Of a stretch of DNA of 28,447 nucleotides, positions 21,004 to 28,430 are shown one piece after another; positions within the stretch are counted from its first letter, which is position 1, and every line of letters begins with the position of its first letter. Source of the DNA: Candidatus Parvarchaeota archaeon (GTDB taxonomy: Archaea; Nanobdellota; Nanobdellia; Parvarchaeales; Parvarchaeaceae). Below the pieces are notes generated by a model that ran no database searches, had not been told where the DNA came from, and was given only the letters and a program-made list of their open reading frames with translations. The DNA is taken from contig DAHXLI010000021.1 in the NCBI GenBank assembly GCA_027366075.1, positions 1-28,447 on the forward strand, written 5' to 3'. The position numbers were made by a program, and so were the translations under genes.

Positions 21004-22623
21004 ATGGCGCAATTCTCCAACGAATCCACATACAAAAAATTTCTGGAGGACGGAAAGGAAACGTACTTCGATGAAGCTTTCGATTCGGCGGTCGCACAGG
21101 TAAAAAAGGAAACTCTCGGCAAAGAATTCCCGCTCTTCATAGGCGGAAAGGAGGCATCCGCAAAGGACAAGTTGGTAGAGCTTTCTCCCATCGACAAATC
21201 TAAGATAGGCGTTTTCCAAAAGGGCACACAAGAGTTAGCGCGCAACGCTATAGACGCCGCGTTCGACGCATTTCCAGCTTGGCAGGCACTTGGCTACAGG
21301 GAAAGGACAGAAATCTTCAGAAAGGCTGCAAGCATATTCTCAAGGGAGAAATTTAACGTTGCTGCGATACTTAGCATAGAAAATGGCAAGAGCCGCTACG
21401 AATCGATTGGCGAGGTAGACGAAGCTATAGATTTTTTAAGATATTATGCGGACTTAGTCGACAAGAACAAGGGCTATATATTAAAAAATAAGTCGCAGGA
21501 AAGTACCGCAAAGGCAATTACCGGTTTTCAAGGCGCCCCCGGCAAGCGCGAAGAAGTAACTATAAAAATGAGACCGTACGGCGTATTCGGAGTGATAGCG
21601 CCTTTCAATTTCCCGATTTCTATATCAGTTGGCATGTCAACGGGTGCACTTATCACTGGAAACGCTGTCGTGTTTAAGCCTTCATCGACAGGCAACATGA
21701 CTATGCTTTCCGGTTTTAAAATATACGAGATATTCAAAGAAGCAGGTTTGCCTGCAGGAGTTTTTAACTATATCAGCGGACCGGGCTCTGAGATAGGAGA
21801 CGAGTTCGTAACAAATCCAAAAGTCAGTGGGATAGCATTCACGGGTTCAAGGGCTGTAGGGTTAGGAATGATAAAAAAGAGCAATGAACTCGGCTCGCAC
21901 AAGGTCTTTGTTGTCGAAATGGGGGGAAAGAATCCAGTGATAGTCTCAAAATATGCAGACTTAGACGCGGCAGCAAAAGGCATAATCAGTTCCGCATTCG
22001 GTTTCTGTGGACAAAAATGCAGCGCGACTTCTCGCGTTTATATCCAAGAATCGGTCAAAGAAGAATTTGTTAATAGGCTTTTGGAAAAAGCGCAAAAACT
22101 AAACATAGGCAACCCGCTGAATAAGGGAGTTTATATCGGGCCGCTCATAAGTGAAGAGGCCTTAAAAAAATATAAAAGTGCCGTAGACGAAGCAGGGAAA
22201 TCGGGAAAGATACTTTTCGGTGGAAAACAAGTCGATATAGGTCTTAAAGGAATATACACAGAGCCGACTATAGCAGAGCTCGATGAAAAGAGTCGATTAT
22301 TTCGTGAAGAACTATTCACACCATTCCTAGTCCTATCTACTTACAAAACATTCGACGGGGCCATGAAAAAGGCGAATGAAACGGAATATGGATTGACTGC
22401 TGGATTATACAGCAAAAAGCGTAGTGAGATAAAGAAATTCTTCAACGGGATACTGGCAGGAGTAACCTATGTTAATAGAGAGATAGGCGCTACAACGGGA
22501 GCGATGGTCGGCTTACACAGTTTTGTCGGCTGGAAAAACAGTGGCCTGACAGGGAAAGGCACGGGCAGTAAGTTCTATCTAGAACAATTCATGCACGAAC
22601 AAAGCCAATCTTTGGTAAAATGA
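21004..22623 (+). CDS. Aldehyde dehydrogenase, 1-pyrroline-5-carboxylate dehydrogenase-like
   Basis: An NAD(P)-dependent aldehyde dehydrogenase of 539 residues. The N-terminal STYKKFLEDGKETYFDEAF extension and the FPLFIGGKE entry strand resemble L-glutamate-gamma-semialdehyde (P5C) dehydrogenases, which finish proline breakdown to glutamate. Visible active-site parts are the oxyanion Asn in APFNFPIS, the cofactor loop FTGSRAVG, the general base Glu305 in VVEMGGKNP and the catalytic Cys339 in GQKCSATSR. No proline dehydrogenase gene is in the window, so the substrate may be another semialdehyde. The gene stands alone between long non-coding flanks that share a 15-bp repeat. Confidence 0.9.
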   Translation: MAQFSNESTYKKFLEDGKETYFDEAFDSAVAQVKKETLGKEFPLFIGGKEASAKDKLVELSPIDKSKIGVFQKGTQELARNAIDAAFDAFPAWQALGYRERTEIFRKAASIFSREKFNVAAILSIENGKSRYESIGEVDEAIDFLRYYADLVDKNKGYILKNKSQESTAKAITGFQGAPGKREEVTIKMRPYGVFGVIAPFNFPISISVGMSTGALITGNAVVFKPSSTGNMTMLSGFKIYEIFKEAGLPAGVFNYISGPGSEIGDEFVTNPKVSGIAFTGSRAVGLGMIKKSNELGSHKVFVVEMGGKNPVIVSKYADLDAAAKGIISSAFGFCGQKCSATSRVYIQESVKEEFVNRLLEKAQKLNIGNPLNKGVYIGPLISEEALKKYKSAVDEAGKSGKILFGGKQVDIGLKGIYTEPTIAELDEKSRLFREELFTPFLVLSTYKTFDGAMKKANETEYGLTAGLYSKKRSEIKKFFNGILAGVTYVNREIGATTGAMVGLHSFVGWKNSGLTGKGTGSKFYLEQFMHEQSQSLVK

Positions 22624-22668
22624 TTTTATCGCGCCATTTTATATGGCTGGACACTTCTATAAGACTAA

Positions 22669-22740
22669 ATGAAAATCGAAACACCGGAAAGGCCGCTTGG
22701 CGAGGCGCTGGAAGGTACGCATATGCTTGACGTTATATAG
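22669..22740 (+). CDS. Mini-ORF, 23 residues
   Basis: The frame reads MKIETPERPLGEALEGTHML and three more residues. A TATA-like TTTTATATGG at about 22637-22646 is centred 27 bp before the ATG, which would make it leaderless. The second copy of the 15-bp direct repeat lies inside it, but in a different setting from the first copy. It may be a real small peptide, the remnant of a longer gene, or chance. Confidence 0.3.
   Translation: MKIETPERPLGEALEGTHMLDVI
22710..22724 (+). repeat. 15-bp direct repeat, right copy
   Basis: Identical to 20911-20925 (GGAAGGTACGCATAT). It is within the 23-residue mini-ORF. Confidence 0.5.
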
Positions 22741-22751
22741 GCTGCCTTTCT

Positions 22752-22913
22752 ATGCTTTACGACAAAGAACAAAAAGAAGACATCACAAAATTCTTTAATG
22801 AAATGAATAACACGCGCGCCGATTTAGATGAGCCACTTAAACAGGCATTAGAGTTCACAGACTTAGACACGAAATCTAGAGAAGCAAACGGCAAATGGAA
22901 TACAATGCTTTAG
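22752..22913 (+). CDS. Small acidic protein, 53 residues, unknown
   Basis: The frame begins MLYDKEQKEDITKFFNEMNN and ends with a TAG at 22911-22913. The composition (helical, rich in Glu, Asp, Lys, Leu) looks like real archaeal protein rather than chance, and an in-frame stop at 22728 blocks any upstream extension. It lies 11 nt after the 23-residue mini-ORF, so the two could be one unit. No family is recognised and no clear Shine-Dalgarno sequence is seen. It could also be a degraded piece of a larger gene. Confidence 0.45.
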   Translation: MLYDKEQKEDITKFFNEMNNTRADLDEPLKQALEFTDLDTKSREANGKWNTML

Positions 22914-22996
22914 CAATCAACGAGCGCATTAAAAGTATTTATATGCTATCTTATCGTTATAATGTAGTAAAATTATTGATTTAATGCGATTTGGTT

Positions 22997-24787
22997 ATGC
23001 CGGAATATAAGCAGAAGAAATGGGACCTTAGCGATGTTTTAGAGACAACGGAAGGTCCGAAGTTTGACAGCTTCTTAGCAGACTTAAATAAAAAGGTATC
23101 CGAGTTTGAGGCATTAAGAGCTAATCTGGTACACCCCTCAAAGGAGAATGTGGCAGGAGCGGTGCGGCTTGAAGAGGATATAACCGCATCGGCCATGCGC
23201 TTAATAAGCTACGCGCAAATGAGGTTCACGGAGAATACTTCTTCTCAGGAGGCAAAGGCATTTTTAGACAAAGCGGAAGACATAATGACCGAAGTGCAGA
23301 ATAAGAGGCTTTTCTTTGATCTGTGGTGGTTAGGGCTAGACGAAAAAACCGCGAGCGACTTGTTACCTGAAAATGCCGACCATAGATTCTATCTTACAGA
23401 AATGAGAAAACTAACATCGCACACTTTAGACGAAAAAGTCGAACAGGCTATAAATCTAAAAAACATCACGAGTGAATCGGCATGGTCAGACTTATATGAC
23501 CAGGTCACAAACAGCTTCAGCTATGTACTTAGAATAGATGGTAAAACGGAAAAAGATGGCAAAGGAAAATCTAAAAAGTTTACAGAGGGAGAACTTTCGT
23601 CTTTAGTTCAGAGCGCAGATCCAAAAAAGAGAAGAGCCGCGTATCACGCACTCTTATCTAAAAACGCAGAAAATGGAGACTTGCTAGGAGCAATCTATGC
23701 AAACGTAGTTAGAGACTGGTCAAACGAAAATCTTAAACTGCGGAATTATTCTTCACCTATCTCATCTAGAAACATGGAAAATGGAATATCGGACTCGGGA
23801 ATAGATGCTTTACTATCTTCTTGTAGAAAAAACGTAGACGCATTCCAGGACTTTTTTAAAGTCAAAGCAAAACTGTTAGGTGTCCACAAGCTTAGCAGAT
23901 ATGATATTTACGCGCCTACGACTAAAGCCGACAAAAAATTTGGATATTCCGAAGGAGTTAATCTAGTATTAGAGGTATTTCAGGAATTCGACCCAAAATT
24001 CAGTGAGCTTGCCCGAAAAATGTTCGATAGCGACCATGTAGACTCCGAAATAAGACCAGGAAAGCAGTCTGGAGCCTACAACATGAATGTTGGTCCAAAT
24101 GTAGTTCCGTTCATTAAAATAAATTATAACGGCACAATTAGAGACGTGTTTACAGTTGCACATGAATCGGGTCACGGCATAAACGCATTGCTGGCGTCTT
24201 CTCATTCAATACTTACCCAAGATCCCGGGCTACCTATGGCAGAAACCGCTTCCATACTTGGAGAGATGGTCTTGTCTGAAAAGTTGATGGACAGAGAAAA
24301 CGACAATAAAATGAAGACGGAGCTTTTGGTAGACAGGCTTGGAGATTTATATGCTACCATACAAAGGCAGGCTTACTTCGTACTTTTTGAGAAGTCAGCG
24401 CACGAAGCCATAGCTAAAGGTGCTACAACAAAGAAATTATGTGAGCTATACATGTCAAACCTTAAAGAGCAGTTTGGGGATTCTTTATCAGAAATACCAG
24501 ATGAATTTAAGTGGGAATGGTCGAGGATACCACACATATACCATACACCATTTTACTGTTATGCTTATAGTTTTGGAGGACTTTTGACGCTTTCACTTTA
24601 TAAAAAATATAAGGAGGAAGGAGAGAGCTTCAAGCCAAAGATATTGAATATATTGGCTGCCGGCGGTTCAGAAAGTCCAGAAAAAATACTTAAAGAAACC
24701 GGCATAGACATAAATTCGCAGGAATTCTGGGATGGCGGGTTCGACATAGTACGCGGGCTCGTAGATAAATTGAAGTCTCTGAATTAG
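22997..24787 (+). CDS. pepF: Oligoendopeptidase F-like M3 metallopeptidase
   Basis: M3 peptidases cut short peptides in the cytoplasm with a zinc ion held by HExxH and a downstream Glu. The 596-residue protein has the normal PepF length. It starts with the typical KKWDLSDVLE, has the zinc motif HESGH (389-393) in FTVAHESGHGINALL, and the third ligand Glu (about 416) in MAETASILGEM. The late IPHIYHTPFYCYAYSFG holds the Tyr/His substrate residues typical of the family. ATG at 22997 is preferred to a TTG at 22991. It stands alone and may recycle peptides released by the proteasome or uptake systems. Confidence 0.94.
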   Translation: MPEYKQKKWDLSDVLETTEGPKFDSFLADLNKKVSEFEALRANLVHPSKENVAGAVRLEEDITASAMRLISYAQMRFTENTSSQEAKAFLDKAEDIMTEVQNKRLFFDLWWLGLDEKTASDLLPENADHRFYLTEMRKLTSHTLDEKVEQAINLKNITSESAWSDLYDQVTNSFSYVLRIDGKTEKDGKGKSKKFTEGELSSLVQSADPKKRRAAYHALLSKNAENGDLLGAIYANVVRDWSNENLKLRNYSSPISSRNMENGISDSGIDALLSSCRKNVDAFQDFFKVKAKLLGVHKLSRYDIYAPTTKADKKFGYSEGVNLVLEVFQEFDPKFSELARKMFDSDHVDSEIRPGKQSGAYNMNVGPNVVPFIKINYNGTIRDVFTVAHESGHGINALLASSHSILTQDPGLPMAETASILGEMVLSEKLMDRENDNKMKTELLVDRLGDLYATIQRQAYFVLFEKSAHEAIAKGATTKKLCELYMSNLKEQFGDSLSEIPDEFKWEWSRIPHIYHTPFYCYAYSFGGLLTLSLYKKYKEEGESFKPKILNILAAGGSESPEKILKETGIDINSQEFWDGGFDIVRGLVDKLKSLN

Positions 24788-24792
24788 GAACT

Positions 24793-25035
24793 TTAGATCT
24801 CAAAGCTGTCGAAATCATTCACTACTATTGAATTTTTGAAGACTTCTTTGGCCTCGGAGCCTATCTCATCTGCAGGGCCAGACCTGTTGTTTAAGTGCAC
24901 GGGGGAAAGTCTTTTAACGCACGTCGGTACCGGCCCCGAATCAAAAAGCACCCCATCAAAATAAACTACAGGATTCTGTCTTTCGCTACCGACAAATCCC
25001 CCGGAACCCGTACCTAGAGATACTAGCTTAACCAT
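24793..25035 (-). pseudogene. Internally deleted metallo-beta-lactamase-fold (RNase Z-like) gene remnant
   Basis: The 80-residue product begins like a metallo-beta-lactamase hydrolase (MVKLVSLGTGSGGFVGSERQ...VLFDSGP) and then jumps to what looks like the C-terminal end of the same fold (VHLNNRSGPADEIGSEAKEVFKNSIVVNDFDSFEI, compare TH-x-S-x-R ... EA-x-E-x-F ... A-x-D-F in RNase Z-like proteins). The central HxHxDH metal site and about 150-200 residues are missing, with no frame change. It cannot be a working hydrolase. The start at 25035 is chosen because a TATA-like TTAATAAATA lies about 26 bp upstream; an ATG at 25056 would overlap it. An expressed small protein cannot be excluded. Confidence 0.6.
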
Positions 25036-25116
25036 TAAAATTATGGCGTTTCCCATTATTTATTAACTGATTTTTGTTTCTTTGCATACAATATATATGA
25101 CCTTTTATGGCCTAAA

Positions 25117-25137
25117 ATGGTTTACAGTAAACTTTAT
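25117..25137. promoter_or_regulatory. Operator-like palindrome 1 before the Cdc48 operon
   Basis: The core GTTTACAGTAAAC (25120-25132) is a perfect 6-1-6 palindrome. With its flanks (ATGG before, TTTAT after) the 21-bp site matches the second site at 25153-25173 in 18 positions. It abuts and partly overlaps the upstream edge of the TATA box at 25132-25141, where a bound protein would block TBP/TFB. Confidence 0.65.
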
Positions 25138-25141
25138 ATAC
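25132..25141 (+). promoter_or_regulatory. TATA box of the Cdc48 operon
   Basis: CTTTATATAC predicts transcription start near 25163, about 9 nt before the ATG at 25172. It lies between the two palindromes. A second AT-rich run, CAATATATATG at 25089-25099, is farther upstream. Confidence 0.55.
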
Positions 25142-25152
25142 GATAACATCCA

Positions 25153-25173
25153 ATGGTTTACTATAAACATTAT
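25153..25173. promoter_or_regulatory. Operator-like palindrome 2 before the Cdc48 operon
   Basis: The core GTTTACTATAAAC (25156-25168) has 5-bp arms GTTTA/TAAAC. It is exactly 36 bp downstream of the first site, covers the predicted transcription start and touches the start codon at 25172. Confidence 0.65.
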
Positions 25174-25663
25174 GGAACTGAATGAACTTCCTAACGATGT
25201 GATGGACAGTGTTTTTGACATCGTAAAAAAAGAAGATAAAATATATATAATATTTAAGGAGGACACCACGACTTCAGAAGAAAAGGTAAGAGAGGCGCTT
25301 GGCGGCAACAATCTAGAGTTTACAGACCTTTTTGCTATGGTCCACAATCATCTATTAAAGGAATTGAGTGACACTAAAAGCATATTTGATAATGAGCCGT
25401 TAATGGAAAAGATGGGCTTTGATCAAACTACCGAAATATTTTATGATCTTACAAAGCTTGACCAGACCAGAAAGGTGCTTTTTAATTATGCACTTCTAGG
25501 CAGAAGAGGAAACAGCGGCATACTTCAGAATTTCGGCGGAAGGAGACTTAGTAAAAGCGTAATCGCGCTTCCTTCAGAAAATGAAAAGGAACTTGAAAGT
25601 TTCATAAAGAAATGGAATGTGAAGTACAGCAAGAGGCGTGTACTTTTATTTGAGGAGGAATGA
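25172..25663 (+). CDS. Unknown archaeal protein, first gene of the Cdc48 operon
   Basis: The 163-residue protein is not recognised as a named family. It has a helical N-terminal half (MELNELPNDVMDSVFDIVKKEDKIYIIFKED) and a basic C-terminal half (DQTRKVLFNYALLGRRGNSGILQNFGG, then KELESFIKKWNVKYSKRRVLLFEEE) that may bind nucleic acid or another protein. No zinc motif, HTH or membrane segment is clear. The start at 25172 is preferred: an upstream ATG at 25082 would add 30 residues translated from the promoter and operators. The gene ends 4 nt before the cdc48 start, with the cdc48 ribosome site (GGAGG, 25654-25658) inside its last codons, so the two are co-expressed. In Archaeoglobus the regulator gene sits in front of hsp20 and cdc48; a similar regulator role here is only a guess. 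Confidence 0.75.
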   Translation: MELNELPNDVMDSVFDIVKKEDKIYIIFKEDTTTSEEKVREALGGNNLEFTDLFAMVHNHLLKELSDTKSIFDNEPLMEKMGFDQTTEIFYDLTKLDQTRKVLFNYALLGRRGNSGILQNFGGRRLSKSVIALPSENEKELESFIKKWNVKYSKRRVLLFEEE

Positions 25664-25667
25664 TGAT

Positions 25668-27968
25668 ATGGCAGACGAAAATGGCGGAGTAGAATTAAGG
25701 GTTGCAGAGGCACACCAGGACGACATAGGTTTTAATTCTGTACGTATAGACACTGCGTCAATGAAAGACATAGGTGTAAGAGTTGGTGGTTACGTTGAAA
25801 TAGAAGGAAATCGCAAGACCGTCGCGGTAGTTGATCGCGCTTACCCGTCAGATTTAAATTTAAGATTAATAAGAATGGATGGGACAACTAGAAAGAACGC
25901 AAAAGCCGCGATAGGTGAGAATATCACAGTAAGAAAAGCCGACATAACCGAAGCAGACGTTGTAAATCTAGCGCCAGTCGCGAACACTTCTATCAAAGGG
26001 GGAGAAGAACTTATAGGGCGGCTTTTGAATGGAAGAGCCGTATCAAAAGGAGATTTAGTTACCGTTGGCAATAGCAACAAGGGAGGTGGTATGGGCTCTA
26101 TTTTCGGAGAAGACCTTTTTAACGCCTTTTTCCAAGGAGGGGGATTTCCTGGTGGTGCGTTTTTCGGATTTTCAGAATTTAGATTTGTAGTTACAGCGAC
26201 TTCACCAAAAGGAAATATCATAATAACCGAAGATACCGAGATAAATATCTCTCTGGAACCAGTAAAGATGTCCGAAGAAACCAGAGTAAAACACATAAGC
26301 TACGAAGACGTCGGCGGGCTTTCAGATGCGGTAGGCAAGATAAGAGAGATGGTCGAAATGCCATTAAAACACCCAGAAATTTTCATGCGTCTTGGTATAA
26401 CTCCTCCAAAAGGCGTGTTGCTTTACGGACCGCCGGGGACTGGTAAAACCCTATTGGCTAGAGCCGTTGCAGATGAGAGTGATGCGCACTTCATTTCGAT
26501 AAATGGACCGGAGGTAATGAGCAAGTGGGTCGGCGATGCTGAAAAGAAATTGAGGGAGCTGTTTGAAGAGGCAGAAAAGAACGCGCCTTCAATAATATTC
26601 ATAGATGAAATAGATGCGATAGCTACAAAGAGAGAAGAAAGCATAGGCGAGGTCGAACATCGTGTAGTGTCACAGCTTCTTACATTAATGGACGGTCTGA
26701 AAGGAAGAGGAAAAGTTATCGTGATAGCCGCTACAAACAGGCCTAACGCAATCGATCCGGCGCTAAGAAGGCCGGGCCGTTTTGATAGAGAAATAATAAT
26801 AGGGGTTCCAAATGAAAAAGGGAGATTAGAAATACTAAAAATACACACGAGAAACATGCCTTTGGACAAATCTGTAGGTCCAGAAGGATTAGAACGACTG
26901 TCTAAAATAACTCACGGTTTTGTCGGGGCGGACCTGGAATCGCTCATTAAAGAAGCGGCTATGAATGTCATAAGACGTAACATAAACGAACTAAACCTTA
27001 AAGAACACGAAAATATCCCAAAAGCGGTCCTAGAAAAATTAATAGTAAAAATGGACGACTTTATAGAAGCGTTAAGGTTCGTGAGACCAAGCGCGATGCG
27101 CGAGATTTTAGTCGAGAAGCCAAATGTTAATTGGAGTGATGTAGGCGGACTTGACAGGGTTAAAGATCAATTAAGGGAAGCGATAGAATGGCCGATAAAA
27201 CACCCGGAAGCATTCAAAAAAGTCGGGATAACGCCGCCAAAGGGTATACTGCTTTATGGTCCACCCGGGACGGGTAAAACTCTACTTGCAAAGGCAATCG
27301 CTAACGAGACCGAATCCAATTTCATTGCGATAAAAGGGCCAGAGATATATAACAAATATGTAGGTGAAAGCGAAAAAAGAATAAGAGACATATTCGACAA
27401 AGCCAGACAGGTATCACCAGCAATAATATTTATCGATGAAATAGACAGCATAGCTTCGTCTAGGTCGAATTTAGAAGGAAGCAATGTAAATGAACAGGTT
27501 GTAAACCAGCTTCTAACCGAACTGGACGGGATAGAGCCTCTTAAAAACGTAGTGGTTATCGCCGCAACGAATAGGATTGATAGGATAGACTCGGCAATTT
27601 TGAGGTCCGGTAGATTCGATAGCGTAGTTTTCGTGCCGCCACCAAACGAGAAGGAACGAAAAGCGATCTTTAAAGTGTACCTTGACAGGATGCCAGTAGA
27701 AGGAGATAAAGAAAAACTTATTGATTATCTCGCCTCCAAATCCGAAGGATACGTCGGTTCGGATATAGAAAGACTCACAAAGGAGGCAGGAATGATAGCT
27801 CTTAGAAATGATATAGCTGCTGAAAAAGTCGGTAAGGAAGATCTGGAAAAAGCATTTGAAATAGTCAAGCCAAGCCTTACGGCGGATGAAGTAAAGAGGT
27901 ACGAAGATACTGCCTCAAAAGTTTACACGCGAAAGACTAAAGCTGGGGAACTTACCTACTTCGGTTAA
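25668..27968 (+). CDS. Cdc48/VAT-type double AAA+ ATPase
   Basis: VAT/Cdc48 hexamers unfold proteins and pass them to the 20S proteasome or to refolding. The 766-residue protein has the N-terminal double-psi-barrel (ELRVAEAHQDDIGFNSVRID), then two AAA domains with Walker A GPPGTGKT at about 254 and 531, Walker B IIFIDEID in both, and the second-region arginine fingers (RRPGRFD in D1, RSGRFD in D2). Odd: residues about 133-170 in the second half of the N-domain are an unusual Gly/Phe-rich insert (GGGMGSIFGEDLFNAFFQGG, then GFPGGAFFGF) where VAT normally has a short loop. The end, AGELTYFG, does not have the HbYX proteasome-docking motif. The ATG at 25668 has GGAGG 9 nt upstream. Confidence 0.96.
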   Translation: MADENGGVELRVAEAHQDDIGFNSVRIDTASMKDIGVRVGGYVEIEGNRKTVAVVDRAYPSDLNLRLIRMDGTTRKNAKAAIGENITVRKADITEADVVNLAPVANTSIKGGEELIGRLLNGRAVSKGDLVTVGNSNKGGGMGSIFGEDLFNAFFQGGGFPGGAFFGFSEFRFVVTATSPKGNIIITEDTEINISLEPVKMSEETRVKHISYEDVGGLSDAVGKIREMVEMPLKHPEIFMRLGITPPKGVLLYGPPGTGKTLLARAVADESDAHFISINGPEVMSKWVGDAEKKLRELFEEAEKNAPSIIFIDEIDAIATKREESIGEVEHRVVSQLLTLMDGLKGRGKVIVIAATNRPNAIDPALRRPGRFDREIIIGVPNEKGRLEILKIHTRNMPLDKSVGPEGLERLSKITHGFVGADLESLIKEAAMNVIRRNINELNLKEHENIPKAVLEKLIVKMDDFIEALRFVRPSAMREILVEKPNVNWSDVGGLDRVKDQLREAIEWPIKHPEAFKKVGITPPKGILLYGPPGTGKTLLAKAIANETESNFIAIKGPEIYNKYVGESEKRIRDIFDKARQVSPAIIFIDEIDSIASSRSNLEGSNVNEQVVNQLLTELDGIEPLKNVVVIAATNRIDRIDSAILRSGRFDSVVFVPPPNEKERKAIFKVYLDRMPVEGDKEKLIDYLASKSEGYVGSDIERLTKEAGMIALRNDIAAEKVGKEDLEKAFEIVKPSLTADEVKRYEDTASKVYTRKTKAGELTYFG

Positions 27969-27971
27969 ACA

Positions 27972-28430
27972 ATGGAGTACGAAGATTTATACAAGCTTAT
28001 ACTCGACGACGAACTAGGCTGGGAACACCTCATTTCTTCTATAATAAGAGATGAAGGGATGAACCCTATGGATATAGACATTATAAAAATAACCGATCGG
28101 TTTATGTCGATAATAGCAAATAATAGGATAGATTTTAGATACGGTGGGAGGTTTGTGCACACGGCGGCCATATTGCTGAAGATGAAATCTGATATGGTTA
28201 CAGATGAGATACTTAAGAAAAATATAGAAGCGATAGACAGCGAAAGTGGGAGTAAATACGTCAAGGCGATACCTTATGACATATCAATAACTCCAAAACT
28301 GCCGCTTATAAGAAACAGAAAAATAACATTTTCTGAGCTAATAAGCACGATAAGGGAAGCGCTTAAGTACAATGCAAAGCAGAAAATAAACTTTGTCAAT
28401 AGTTCTGAAAACGCAATGACGTCTTTATAG
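27972..28430 (+). CDS. ScpA-like kleisin, short form
   Basis: ScpA is the kleisin that bridges the heads of SMC proteins in chromosome segregation. The 152-residue protein has the N-terminal kleisin helices (WEHLISSIIRDEGMNPMDIDIIKITDRFMSII, then AAILLKMKSDMVTDEIL) that bind the SMC neck, matching ScpA well in pattern. The usual C-terminal winged helix that binds the other SMC head is missing: after KITFSELISTIREALKYNAKQK the frame ends with NSSENAMTSL. Archaeal ScpA proteins are usually above 200 residues, so it is either a naturally short kleisin or one ended early. It starts 3 nt after cdc48, so it is in the same operon. What follows is outside the window; a TATA-like TTCTTATAAG begins at 28438. 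Confidence 0.75.
   Translation: MEYEDLYKLILDDELGWEHLISSIIRDEGMNPMDIDIIKITDRFMSIIANNRIDFRYGGRFVHTAAILLKMKSDMVTDEILKKNIEAIDSESGSKYVKAIPYDISITPKLPLIRNRKITFSELISTIREALKYNAKQKINFVNSSENAMTSL

Noticed and set aside
20795..21245. Three overlapping minus-strand frames before and within the aldehyde dehydrogenase gene
   Set aside because: They are Cys/Phe/Ser-rich translations opposite a clear coding region, with no shared family signal.
25082..25171. N-terminal extension of the gene before cdc48
   Set aside because: The 30 extra codons would be translated from the TATA box and both operator-like palindromes, and the residues (FYGLKWFTVNFIYDNIQWFT) mirror the DNA repeat.
26423..26869. Minus-strand frame antisense to the first AAA domain of cdc48
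   Set aside because: Mirror of Walker A/B codons; the same kind of shadow appears opposite the second AAA domain at 27254-27484.
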